Source: Ceratotherium simum simum
Taxonomy: Eukaryota; Chordata; Mammalia; Perissodactyla; Rhinocerotidae
Length of the DNA stretch: 64,000 nt
Reading direction: 5' to 3'
Assembly (NCBI RefSeq): GCF_000283155.1
Contig: NW_004454163.1
Coordinates: 6,084,027-6,148,026 of the forward strand
How positions within the stretch are numbered: the stretch's first letter is position 1; every line of letters begins with the position of its first letter. Below are positions 45,480-56,254 of this stretch, piece by piece. The position numbers and the translations under genes are program-made. Under the pieces are notes generated by a model. It had not been told where the DNA came from. It saw nothing but the letters and a program-made list of their open reading frames with translations, and ran no database searches.

Positions 45480-47335
45480 AATCTCCTCCTGTCTTTACTT
45501 CCCTCCTCACTTGCTTAGATTCCATGGTCCATCCCTTGTACAAACTTCCCTTTTATGTACCTTCAACTCCCTTGCACATCTTCCCTCCCATCATATTCAC
45601 CAGGCAGTAGCTGAGCCATGGATGAACCCACTCACCTGACTTACCTATACTTTCACCTGTTTGGCTGAGCTTTGTTGAAGAAAACCACACAACTGAGCAA
45701 ACTGGTATCATGCTGGGCTCCTGATCACCACTTTAGATGTGCTTGCAACTCTCCATGGCTAGCCCACTATGTCTATAGTCAGCTCACTCTCCTACTATCC
45801 ATAGTGACTAGTTCATTATTTCTCCAGTTGCATCAAACCTCTTCTCCCCATTCCTCATTCTGAGCTAGCAACCTTGCTTCTTACTTCATTGAGAGGATAG
45901 AAGCCATTAGGTAGGAACTCCCTCTTTCCACTCCCAAATGTACAAATATACCTTCATCTGCAGCCTTCAACTCCTTCTCCCTTCATGTCACAGGAGAGGC
46001 AATTTCTCTCCACATGTACTCTGTATCTCGTCCCCTTTTACCCTCTTAAGAACTGAGTACCTTCAGTCAGCCATTTTCTCTCCCATATCATGTCTCTCTA
46101 GTGGACCACTCTCCTCCGCATGTAAATATTTTCCAGAATCTCCTATATTTGAAATATTCTTGACTTCATATTTCCTTTCTATTGCAGCCCTACATCTGCT
46201 CCCCTACAAACCCAAGTTTCTCCATAAAAAGAAACTGTTTATACAGGCTGACTCCACTTCCTTACCTCCCATTCTTCTCCCGTCCCTCACCATTCCACGA
46301 AAAAGCTTCTTATTAAAGTCATCATTATCTCCATATTCCAAAGCCAATGATTGCTTTTTCCATTCTAATCTTACTCAACCTCTCAGTAGCTTTCAACTCA
46401 AAGATCATCTCTTCCTTCCTGAAAACTCTCCTGTAAGTAGCCTCCATAGAAACACACTCACAAGGTTTTCCTCCTACCTCCCTGACCCCTCTGTCTTGGG
46501 GAGGAGTCTTGGGCATGCTTCTCCACGTATGCTCTCCTTTTCCCATGGCTTTAAAAAAATCTCTTTGTACCTACAATTCCCACATCTACATCTCCATCCA
46601 AGCTCTATCTTCAGGGCTTCAGGCATATATAGACACAGCCTATGTGACATCACTGCTTAACTGTCTCAGAGATGTCTCAACATGCTCCTGCACACGGATT
46701 CTGCAGCGTAGTAAATGGCGCCTCCATTTATTTCAGAATGATGGGAGTTTTTCTTTATACCCCATTCTCACTCATCTCCCACATTCAATCTGTGACTGAT
46801 TCCTGTCAATTCCACCTCCAAAATATATTTCAAATATATACACTTATTACTGTCTCCATTGTCAGCATTTTAGTACAAAATCACCCGTTTGCTCCCAGAC
46901 TGGTTTCACTTGATCCACTCTTGCCCCTTTCTTACCCATTCTCCACATCATAGCCAGGGTATTCCTTTAAAAATAAAAGTTGGATTATGTTACTATTATG
47001 TTTTAAATCCTTCAAAAGCTTCCCACTGCGCTTAGAATAAATTACAAAATCCCTAACATGGCCTACAAAACTCTAGTCTCTGCCAGCTTTTCCATGCCAT
47101 GACCCTCTGCCCTTTATGCATAGTGCTCCAACGACATTGATCCTGCATTCCTTGAACACATCGTGCTCTCTCCCCACTCAGGGACCTCAGCATATGCTCT
47201 TCTCTTTGCCTGAAAGGCCTCCTTCTCATTTTTCACAGGTGTCGTCTCAAATGTCACTTTCTCAAAAGGTCTGAGATATCACCGAATCACCACGGAGAGG
47301 ATATTCTCTCCTCATACCTCATTCTAAACATGGAC
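45480..47335 (+). mobile_element. L2 LINE, 1.9 kb, including decayed ORF2
   Basis: This is the longest retrotransposon remnant in the window. Sense L2 ORF2 and 3' blocks occur in order: 'AGAAGCCATTAGGTAGGAAC' (45899), 'CCCTCACCATTCCACGAAAA' (46283), 'TTTTCCTCCTACCTCCCTGA' (46467), 'GTAAATGGCGCCTCCATTTA' (46711), 'CACCTCCAAAATATATTTCA' (46814) and 'CTTCAAAAGCTTCCCACTGC' (47011). The 240-codon frame 45938-46660 and the 96- and 93-codon frames after it are parts of this element in drifting frames. The 5' limit is uncertain. Confidence 0.8.
46240..46620 (+). pseudogene. L2 reverse transcriptase relic
   Basis: In the plus frame from 45938, residues around SSFQLKDH (about 46384-46407) align with the finger/palm motif AFDTVDH of L2-type reverse transcriptases. 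FSSYLPDPS (about 46468-46494) aligns with the FSSYLTGR block. In the frame from 46509, LCTYNSHIYIS stands where the catalytic YADD motif lies, so the two aspartates are lost. The enzyme copied L2 RNA when active; this copy is dead. Confidence 0.7.
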
Positions 47336-47339
47336 ACAG

Positions 47340-48025
47340 ACTTAAATTACCCACTGTGAAGCTGAGAACAGTTCTCAAAGCTTTCCTAAAATCTTAACAA
47401 TAACAGAGAGATATTATGAGTCAGAATATTTAAAATTAGTCATCAGCATAATTATTCCTTAGATCATAACCATACCCTTCAGAAGGGGTCCCATATTGGC
47501 TGTTTCCTCCTGGGCCACCATGTTTTAGAACCTGCTTTCCCTACAGGTAGGAATTTCCTTTGACCTGGACCTCCCCATGTTAAGAACTTCAATACCCATT
47601 CTCCCTGAATCTAGTCCCCAGACCCTTCCCATTCCGCCTAATAACTCATAATTTTCCAGCTATACCATCCAAAATGAACATAGTATTTTTGAGTGGCTTA
47701 GTTCCCTTTCTCTCTGCCACTGTCATCTAGGATAGGCTATGTATAACCAATAGGCCTATTAAAATTTATTCCAAAAAAGAGCAATCTCAAAAATAATCAT
47801 GAAGTCTTTAGCTTCCCTTAGAATATGGAAATGGCTGCAGTTTAAAAAGTAACAATCCACTTTAAAATCAAATACATGATTTTTGTATGATGATACAAAA
47901 AATCAATTTTTGTACATATTTACAAAATATATAAATCTACATATTTACATTGACATGGATATGAATATGTAAATACAAAAATGTTAACTGTGGTTGGTGG
48001 GGTTACAAGTGATTAGAAAATATTT
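47340..48025. other. Unassigned AT-rich stretch
   Basis: No exon or confident repeat was seen. 47880-47990 is a low-complexity TACAAA/TATTTAC-rich segment. Confidence 0.5.
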
Positions 48026-48046
48026 TTGCTCACTTTTATTTTTTTT

Positions 48047-48335
48047 ATTCTATTTTATTTTTCTTTAAAGCTCATGCATTTTTTTGTTTGTTTGTTTGTT
48101 TGTGAGGAAGGTTAGCCCTGAGCTAATATCCATTGCCAATCCTCCTCTTTTTGCTGAGGAAGACTGGCCCTGGGCTAACATCTGTGCCCATCTTCCTCTA
48201 CTTTATATGTGGGACATCTGCCACAGCATGGCTTGATAAGCGGTGCATAGGTCCGCACCCAGGATCTGAACCTGCAAGCCCTGGGCCACTGAAGAAGAGT
48301 GAGCAAACTTAACCGCTACACCACCGGGCTGGCCC
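48047..48335 (-). mobile_element. ERE-type SINE, complete
   Basis: T-rich tail including (TTTG)n at 48082-48104, two 'GAGCTAATATC'/'GGGCTAACATC' body repeats, head 'AACCGCTACACCACCGGGCT'. TSD TGCTCACTTTTATTTTTT from 48027 and again at 48336-48353, exact over 18 bases. Confidence 0.94.
48082..48104. repeat. (TTTG)n microsatellite in SINE tail
   Basis: Five TTTG units, reading as (CAAA)n on the SINE sense strand. It is a tail microsatellite of the element. Confidence 0.9.
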
Positions 48336-48359
48336 TGCTCACTTTTATTTTTTAATTGA

Positions 48360-49995
48360 TCTACAGCATTTACCAAAGATATCATAAAGCCTGAAATAGA
48401 TAAAACAAATAGTGTTTATGTTTAACACTTTGGATGTTATTGCTGCAAGTATGACAATATGAGTGAGCAATCCAAATCACAGGCTCTAACGTGTCACTTA
48501 GGGATTCTCTTCCCTCGGTGTGTGTGTATAGGAGCATATAAACACATAATTGTATCTTCACTAGGATGTAAAGTGCCTTTACATCCATAATAAATATGAG
48601 CAGCTAATATCCTCCAAAAACGCTATTCATCTCTGATGAACAACGTAGAATGCTAATGCCTTTCTGCGTTGTGTTACTTACAAGCCGTAATTTTGATATT
48701 CTATCAAAAGGTCCTTCCTAATGTCTCACCTGGCAAAAGCATACTGTGGTGCCTTCAGTAAAACACAAAGAACACCTGCTCACCATTATTTATTGTGCAG
48801 ATGTCCTTTCAAATGCTTAAGTGCCTCCCTCCCAGGCTTCTGTGCCACCTCTCTTCCTGTTTATTGTTCACCATTGTATAAGAGTTTCTCCAGTTTCTCC
48901 ATTTCACTGTCACTGTGGGGTTCTAAACGGAAGGCAGTGGCCTGATGAGGAATTGACTGGTGTGAAGTGTGGAGCAAGGATGATACCTCCCACATTGACT
49001 CCAATGAATTCCTCAGCGTTGTACATGGGAACCTCTGCAATGTCAGATGGATGGTCCCTGCCGATGGAGTATTTGCCACCACAGACACCCAGAAGGGTCC
49101 AATGTCTTTATATTATGGGTCAATTTATATAAAATTGTTTAACTACCAAATGAACCTGTTTCCTTCATTCCAATAATGGAATTCACTTAAGTATACTGAA
49201 TGAAATTTCAAATATTATTTTACTTGTCTCAGTTTATTCAAAAAATTTTCTCAATTGTGTGTATTTCTTCAGTATTCTTTTACCGTTACCCCTTCTGGGT
49301 AATTTTTCTCTGTGTTCTATTGAACCACATATGCTTTTCTTTTTATCTTTCCCCCTAAATCATCTTATGTCCTTTTTCAGCTGTTTCTTAATCTGTTTTT
49401 CCATAATAATTTATTCTCTATAGTCTGCGTTATGTTTTCTCCTAACTTGCTTCATTATTGAATACCCTTTATTTTTATCACAGTTGTCATCAATAATTAA
49501 CTTTTACTGAGTGCCTTACAGGGTACAAGGCATTGCATTTGCGTCCTAAACTCTCCATCTCGTTACCTATGATATATATACACATATTACTTGACAGACA
49601 GTTACTGTTCATCCTCCCCCCTCACCTTTCCACCAATCATTTAATTACTTGTCCTTTCCCAGGGGCACATTACAAAGGAAGGAAGAAACTCAGTAACTTC
49701 TATCACTCCTACATCTAATCATGGTCACTGAATATGCTCCTAGGGTATACCAGGCATCCCTCCAGAGAGCTTTAGAATGTATGCTTTGCTGATATATTCC
49801 AAGTCCTTGAAAACGGAGTAAAAGAATCTGGGAAAACACACCTAATATTCCAACAACAAATGCTTTCCAAACTTAGGGCATACTGAATGGATGATTTTTC
49901 CCACTAAATATTCTGCTTAAAATGACCTAATTAAATTATCTGTCTACTCTAAAGTCATTAATTGTGTTTCTTATCATATATTATATCTACAGCTA
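48360..49995. other. Unassigned stretch
   Basis: No exon was recognised. The frames 48721-48945, 48821-49132, 48861-49088 (minus) and 48967-49176 all overlap in a GC-richer patch and exclude one another. A weak reverse MIR phrase ('TTTACTGAGTGCCTTACAGG') lies at about 49502-49521. Confidence 0.45.
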
Positions 49996-49999
49996 TATT

Positions 50000-50115
50000 T
50001 TCTTTACCCATATTCTTATCTCCCCATCTAGGTTGTAGGCCATTTATACTTCTTTGCCTACATCTAGTGCAATATGTGCTTTTAGAAGGCACTTAATTAA
50101 AATTTACTGAATTAG
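50000..50115 (+). mobile_element. L2-like 3' terminus (tentative)
   Basis: 'TCCCCATCTAGGTTGTAGGC', 'TACATCTAGTGCAATATGTG' and 'AAGGCACTTAATTAAAATTT' resemble the sense L2 3' end. Confidence 0.5.
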
Positions 50116-50119
50116 AATA

Positions 50120-50920
50120 AGTCATCTCATTTTAGAGTAAGCCACATGGAAGAGACAAAGAAACTATAATCTCTGTGTACTGTGTATTCAGACTAAGAAA
50201 ATGAATTATCTCAAGAGCGAAGTCTTGGGAATCTACCTGTTTCCTTGACTTCGCAGGTAGACTTGATTTTCAGAAATATCCTTCCCTTTTCCCTCTAGCT
50301 GAGAGAGAAGGTATCCTGTCAAATGGCAATATCATCATGGCTGTGCAAACACACCTGGGTTTACCGGATATGGAATTCTCACAGAGGGTGACCAGACACA
50401 GACTTATTCCTCTTGCCCTGTGAGTTGCCGGACAGTCTGCCACTTGATTCACACTGTTCTGCTCTCCTGACAGAATACAAGGCCATAGAGGAACTCAGAG
50501 CCCATCAAAGAGCTCTGCCTAATTTTATATCAATTTGAGCTCACTAACTTTATGAGCATCCTGATCTCTCAACTCTCTTGGAATCCTTTTCCGTTTTGTC
50601 CTCCTCAGGCCAGATTTTGGTCTGGGAGAATATTTGCTTCTTCTCAGTATCTGTTCTGTTTTGCTGTCAGTGAAATGTGCCTTTAGAGATTCTGCCATGT
50701 GGATTGTCCGTGGTGAAAAAACCAGTGTCACCTGCCTCCAAGTAACTCCCATTCCTGCCTTGGACTCTAGAGCACATTCGTGGAGTTTCACAGATGATAC
50801 CAAACCGGAACTGGGAGGGAGCACCTCAGAGACGAATTGCCCTTTAGAATCAGCATGGCGAATTTACAAAAAGCCAAGTGGACTCACAAAGAACATCAGT
50901 TTCTGTTCTAGCACTAGAAG
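50120..50920. other. Unassigned stretch
   Basis: The opposed frames 50525-50824 (minus, 99 codons) and 50634-50984 (plus, 116 codons) exclude each other and lack domains. No repeat was seen. Confidence 0.5.
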
Positions 50921-50924
50921 AATT

Positions 50925-51010
50925 CATGGCAGGATTTTGAGTCAGTTATCTCACATCATTGAGCCTCAATTTCCTCTTTCATAAAATGGAGTATTATACT
51001 AAATTATAGA
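50925..51010 (+). mobile_element. MIR SINE core
   Basis: 'GAGTCAGTTATCTCACATCA' and 'TTGAGCCTCAATTTCCTCTT' are sense MIR core blocks. Confidence 0.7.
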
Positions 51011-51074
51011 TATTGATCCTGCCAATTCTAAAATTCTGTACTTAGATTTTCTAACCTAAACTCAATAATACCCC

Positions 51075-51530
51075 CTCCCCCACAGGAATCTATTCTAAGG
51101 AAATAACCCAAGAAATAGCCAAAAATTTATATACAAAGGTATAGTGCTTATAATAAGAAATCTGGAAAAGATAAATAGATATTTAACAATCAGAGATGGC
51201 TAAATAAATTCTGATACATCTAAATAGTAGAATTTTATGCAACCATTAAAAAATATTTTCAAAGAAGATGTAATACCATAGTGTGCTTATTTTACATCTT
51301 TCATTAAGCAAAAGAAAGCAATATTCAGAATTATCCAGGATTTTTAACATATAAATTAAAGAAATACATTAAGATGTCAATATTGGTTATGTCAGATAGT
51401 TGAATTATATGTGCTTTTAATGTTATTTCATAAATCTTTCTGTATTTTTCAACTTCTCTACGCTAGACATGTGATATCACCTTTTAGTGAGAAAATGGAC
51501 AAGAAGTGTAACTTTTTAAGTTTAAAAACC
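51075..51530 (+). mobile_element. L1M-type 3' UTR
   Basis: 'TCTATTCTAAGGAAATAACC', 'TAGTGCTTATAATAAGAAAT', 'TAATACCATAGTGTGC' and the final T-rich segment follow the 3' UTR of old L1MC/L1ME-like elements in sense orientation. Confidence 0.7.
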
Positions 51531-51539
51531 AAGTGTGTT

Positions 51540-53790
51540 TTTCACTAAGGAAAAATCTAGAATATAACTGTATAGTTATAAATTTTAAAGAGAGGAAAAA
51601 TACAAAAGCAGAAATTCAGGAATAAATTTCCATAAATGAGTAAGGCAAAATGATTCAAGATTCACAGTAAGTTATCTGTAGGATATGTAGCCTTCAATGT
51701 CACAGTGCTATTTTAAAACAGATATTATTTATAGCACTGTTGATACAATTCAAAAGAGGAGGGCATGTTTTGAAAATATCTTAAGGGTAAAATAGAATAT
51801 CTTGATATTGAGTTACATAAATTGAGATGGCTTGCAACAGCCTTGTTCTTTCATAAGAAATTTTCGTGAATAGAATAGATACTAATCCGATTAATATTTT
51901 TTAGGTCAGCTGCTCAAAGCGGCCCAAGAAACTATGTGCTTGCAAAAATTGTTCAGTAGATCACAATCTTTTTTTGTTGCTGTTAACAACTTTTCTTATT
52001 TGATTTAAACCAGTACCCTAACAATAAAGCACTTTGTGGTATTATAAAATAAATAGCAATTTTAAAATGGGACCTGAAAAATTGCATTTGCAGAGGTTCA
52101 AATTGTTTTGTCTTGTTTTAATTTCATTAACATCAGCAGCGAGTTTTTTTGTAGCCATGCTGCTTAATTCAAGCTCATGACCTCTGAGCCCATGTTGTTA
52201 CCTTGAGTTTGTGGGAAATTAGGTGCCCTCACATCTGACGAGAGAGCAGTGAAGCAAATAACCTAGTAAGTTCCCTCCCATCTCAATGGGGCCAGGGCTT
52301 GACAAATGGACTTCCTGGGATACATTCTGAAGCATTTTGTCGCAAGAACTGTTTCTCCCTAGGTGATTGGATTCTTCGTATGAAATTAAGTGGGTCACAC
52401 CAGCACAGATTATGTTACAAATTTTATTCACATTGATGGAGAAGTTCATCTTAACATGTGCCAAGGGGGATTTAAAACTTTGTGAAACCAAATATACTGA
52501 CATCATATTCCCTAATGCTTGAGAGAGAGAATCAAACAAGACGCTTTACCATCTGACAAAGGATGTTTGTTAATCATATTAAATGCTCTTGTAGCAGTCC
52601 ATGTTGACTAGATAAATGATAGGCTCTTAAATTTACAAAATGAAGGACAATTAGATACATAACCAATCTGTAGGAGAAAAAAGGCACACAGTAAAGACTC
52701 GCAAAGAAATGAATGCAGGAAATAGGGTCTCGATTCAGCCAGCCACACATGAGAATAGTGTGAATTATTCAAATTGTGGTTCTATTAGTCTTTCCTTCAT
52801 CAGCTGTCCTGAAGAGGATTAAGGGCTGCTGATTTTCCAGTGTCTGTGTTTCTTGCCTTTTCCCTGTTCTGCCTCATTTACACGCTTTATAGGACTGTGT
52901 CATCATGAGTCACAACACTTAGGAACTTTCCAGAGTTGTAACAGTGCCAAAGCTATTTTAATAGCCTGTACTGATTTGTTGTAGGGCTTTTTTTTTTTTA
53001 ACCATAGAGAAATCTTGCAATACGCAACACTTATTTTATTCTTTCTGGCAACTTCCTTCCATCAAAGTTTTTTCTCTGCCACAGTTTTTTTTTAACCCTT
53101 GGCTGCTTCTTTGCACTGTAAATTTTCAAAGGGATTTTAATGCTAATTTTCCTAGGCAATTGGCTTTGGTGTCAGCTAATTTCCTGAGTTAGACGACTGT
53201 GGAGAAAAACAACTAAATGTCTGTATTGGGGAGCAGTTTACAGCCCTTGTAATAGATCAAGGTGACCTTTTAACTACTGTTAATCCAACGCTGGTCAATT
53301 GTTAAAAATGCGGTCTGTGTATATAATTTGTATTCTGAAGGTCTTTATGATGAAAAATTCTTTATATTTTATTTTATTTTGAAAAAAAATCACTAATAAG
53401 TAACATATAGACAATTTCTTGAGAATCCAATATGTATATCAAAATGAACTGCTTTACTAAATGTGTTTTTTCTTTCACATTTAAAAATTTTTTTAATTGG
53501 CTACCAAGTTTAGCATTCTTCCCACAGTCTGTTTTGCACTGGGAGCATGTATAACGTTTGGACTGATCATTCCCCCCAGGTCTGCAGGTGGGAGCAAGCA
53601 GCCCTATTTGCCTGACATGGTCACTGTATTTATGCTGTGTCATTACCCAAACTCCTATTATGAAGCGTATGATTGATAATGTGTATCTGGTTGAAAATGA
53701 CAGTTTTATCAGCAAAGGAAAGTCAGGTGTCAGTGAGCTTTCTCATGGTTCCTCTTGTTCAAAAATCATAAACATTTTTAGTAAATAACA
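51540..53790. other. Repeat-poor stretch, candidate conserved non-coding DNA
   Basis: 2.2 kb without a recognisable transposon. The frames 52219-52539 and 53374-53715 (minus) and 53588-53788 (plus) have no domain. Together with 54.5-57.1 kb it forms the longest repeat-poor block of the window. That pattern is often seen around developmental enhancers, but conservation cannot be seen from one sequence. Confidence 0.4.
51883..51893 (+). promoter_or_regulatory. OTX/CRX/PITX-type homeodomain dimer site
   Basis: TAATCCGATTA is two inverted TAAT half-sites with the CC/CG spacing preferred by K50 paired-class homeodomains (OTX, CRX, PITX, GSC). Confidence 0.45.
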
Positions 53791-53794
53791 CTAG

Positions 53795-54015
53795 CAAGAA
53801 TTTATTGAGCATTTAGTATGTTTCAAGCTTTGTGCTTGCTGCTTTCCTTGGACTACCTTGTTTCACCCTTTTACATAGCTCTTTTAAGGAGGAACTTTAC
53901 AGGAGAGTAAACCAGGCTTAGAGAGGTGAAATAATCTATGCAAGATCACAAAACTAGTGTGGGCGAGAACCAGGTTTCAAACCCACATCCGGGTAACTCC
54001 ACAGTTTCCCTTTTT
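53795..54015 (-). mobile_element. MIR SINE, near full length
   Basis: 'AATTTATTGAGCATTTAGTA', 'GCTTAGAGAGGTGAAATAAT' and 'CAGGTTTCAAACCCACATCC' are reverse MIR, including the tRNA-derived B-box side. Confidence 0.88.
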
Positions 54016-54149
54016 AAGAGCTCCTCTTGTCTGCCTCCCTTTGTGGAATATCTAGGAAAAGCCTGTGCAGACCCCTTAAGGGTTTAACCACAGCAAGGGA
54101 TGCTCTGAACACAGTCCTGGAGGAGCTGAGATAAAACATTCAGTCTCTG

Positions 54150-54420
54150 CTTTATCCATTCAAGAAACAGCCCCCGAGCCCTACATTATGCCCAATCCTT
54201 TGCTGGTTACTTGATATAGGAAGATGAATAAGACAGCGTTCCCTTCCTAGGAGAGTCTATATCTAAAGAGAGAGAGAGATGTAAACAAATTAGAATGAAA
54301 TATGAGCTAAATTTGGGAAGTAAGCAAAGCTGTGGAAGCAGCAGGGTGGCAATGCAAGACCTGAGGGACAAAGCAGTGCTGGCTGGAGGACAGGGAGCAC
54401 CAGCTGTCAGCGATGTTCGT
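54150..54420 (-). mobile_element. L2 3' fragment
   Basis: 'TATCCATTCAAGAAACAGCC', 'GAAGATGAATAAGACAGCGT' and 'AGAGATGTAAACAAATTAGA' follow reverse L2. The opposed 90- and 65-codon frames here are not genes. Confidence 0.6.
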
Positions 54421-55245
54421 GGTGGGAGAGAGGAACAGCAGCTGAGTGAGGTGAAGCCGCAGTCACCCAGGACTCCCATCAGCCTTCCTTAAAGTCCTGG
54501 GAATAAACTGAAGGTGATTTCTTAAGTCTTAATTGTGTAGCCATGGGTTTGGGGGTTCCAGGATTGTTCAGAGTTCATACTGTCCCAACCCCAAGACCTC
54601 TACTCTTAACATAGATCCCTCAAATAGAGTTGGGTTGATTCTAGCAGGCTGTATCCCCACAGATCCAAATCTATGATCATTTTAAATAGAGCTGCAATCT
54701 CATCTGTTTAAGTAATGTTTAAACACAAGGTTTTGATGAAAAGAAAATAAAGAATTTTACCTCCCACCTCTGAGCTGTGATTAGAAGTTTGCTCTAGAAA
54801 AATATTTTGAGACTAGCCCTTCATATACTGATGTAGTGTTTTCAGCATCTGTGTTTACTGAGTCATTTAATGTATTTTTTATATTTTTTAAAGAGCTGTG
54901 AGATTATTGCTGCATTTCCTATTGAGTTAGTAACTGGTATTTAAAAATATTTGGTTGGCAGAAATAGTAGGTAATGATCAGTGTTTCAAGGGATTGGTGG
55001 CCACTTAAAAATGCATATAGTTATTTCATTAGGTGGTTTAAATGCTTTGGGAGACTTTTTATTCTTATACCTCTGTTAATTCATTCTCTCTCTTTTTTGC
55101 CTTGTTCATGAAGTTGAGTCAGCAACAGAAACATATTCAAATTAGACTTGTCATACAGAAAAAAAAGTCTGACTTTGTCAGGGTGGGTGGAGGGGAAAAA
55201 AGCAACTTTTTGTCAGTCTTTTGTATTTCAGCAGCTGGATTCATT

Positions 55246-55259
55246 GCTACCATGGTAAC
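55246..55259 (+). promoter_or_regulatory. RFX X-box, near-palindromic
   Basis: GCTACC-AT-GGTAAC fits RYYNYY-NN-RRNRAC and is palindromic except at one position pair. This is a better RFX match than the site at 41165. Confidence 0.5.
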
Positions 55260-55542
55260 GGACCACATGATGAGGTGTATTAGATTGCTCTGTGTTGAGC
55301 ACAAGGGGAAGAATGAACACAGCGTTTTATTGAAGTTAAAGGTTACTTTGGAGTTTCTTCTGTGGAAATGTGTAAGGTCAAATACTATAGCTTTCAGCAT
55401 ATGTAGTACTTTAGAGGAAGAATTAGGGCCATGTTGGTGCATTTAACTACAAAACCAGGTAAGGTACAAATGAATCTATGAAACTGAACTCCTTACTTCT
55501 TCTGTTTCAGTGGCATAACTTGCTGGGTGGAATTTCACTGTC

Positions 55543-55590
55543 GCCCCCACCCCCACCCCCACATGGGTACAGGACAAATTTCCCCTGTCC
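55543..55590 (-). other. C-rich tract, G-quadruplex potential on minus strand
   Basis: Three runs of five C separated by single A, then two runs of four C downstream. On the minus strand this is G5TG5TG5 plus further G4 runs, enough for a short-loop quadruplex. Confidence 0.6.
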
Positions 55591-56144
55591 CCTCCACCCA
55601 GCTCCCCACCTCCTGTTTCATCTGTTTTTAATTTGAAAGTCTAAAACGTTGTGAATTTGTATGGTTCTGTGGTAGTGTGTGTGAAGGTGTGTGTGCATGT
55701 AAAAGAGAGAAAACTGGAAAGGAGGTAATAAGAATGCAATAATTAGTATCTTCAGATCAATGTAAAACTGAGTAAAGTGTTTCCTTGTTTTCTTCTTTGA
55801 AAATGGTCCACTTTTCTTAGAGGACACCTTATTAGTGGCATTAGTCCAAAGCTGCTTGTCTCTTAGACTAAATTAAGCAGTAGGACAAAGTTCTTCAGTG
55901 TGTTATTTAGTATATTTATTGTATCTGGGCTTTTATTCCTCTTTCATCGTATTACTCCCAGCCTCATCCAAGATAATAGTTCAGTTTTATCTATAATTTT
56001 TACAACATATTTTATTTCCATTAGTATTCTCTTCTTTCAGGCATTGTGGTCGTATGTATCTTAGAGGATTTAAAAATAGAAGTGAATACGATACGGGTTA
56101 GTATAAAATGAACTCTTTTGCTTTAGAGGCTGGTAGGAGCCGAA

Positions 56145-56207
56145 TGTAAACAATTCAGTGTGGCATCAATTCCCAGAGCGCAGAAGCCTTCTCCTGCGTT
56201 GTTTACA
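56145..56207. promoter_or_regulatory. Inverted pair of forkhead sites
   Basis: TGTAAACAA (56145-56153) and its exact reverse complement TTGTTTACA (56199-56207), separated by 45 bp. TGTTTAC is the core FOX recognition site. Confidence 0.5.
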
Positions 56208-56240
56208 TATCAGCCTAGCAGCTTGCTTCAAAAGAGGAAG

Positions 56241-56254
56241 CTTTGATATGCATA
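56241..56254 (+). promoter_or_regulatory. SOX-OCT-like composite motif
   Basis: CTTTGATATGCATA matches the SOX2-OCT4 composite CTTTGTTATGCAAA at 12 of 14 positions. It lies 33 bp after the forkhead pair. Confidence 0.35.

Noticed and set aside
45938..46660. 240-codon open frame on the plus strand, the longest in the window
   Set aside because: It is Ser/Leu/Pro-rich, runs through a pyrimidine-rich L2 remnant, and only part of it aligns with L2 reverse transcriptase. There is no complete domain, and the catalytic motif is broken in another frame.
55042..55446. 134-codon plus frame and an opposing 101-codon minus frame
   Set aside because: Both strands are open over the same bases, with no domain and no splice context. 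This is compositional.
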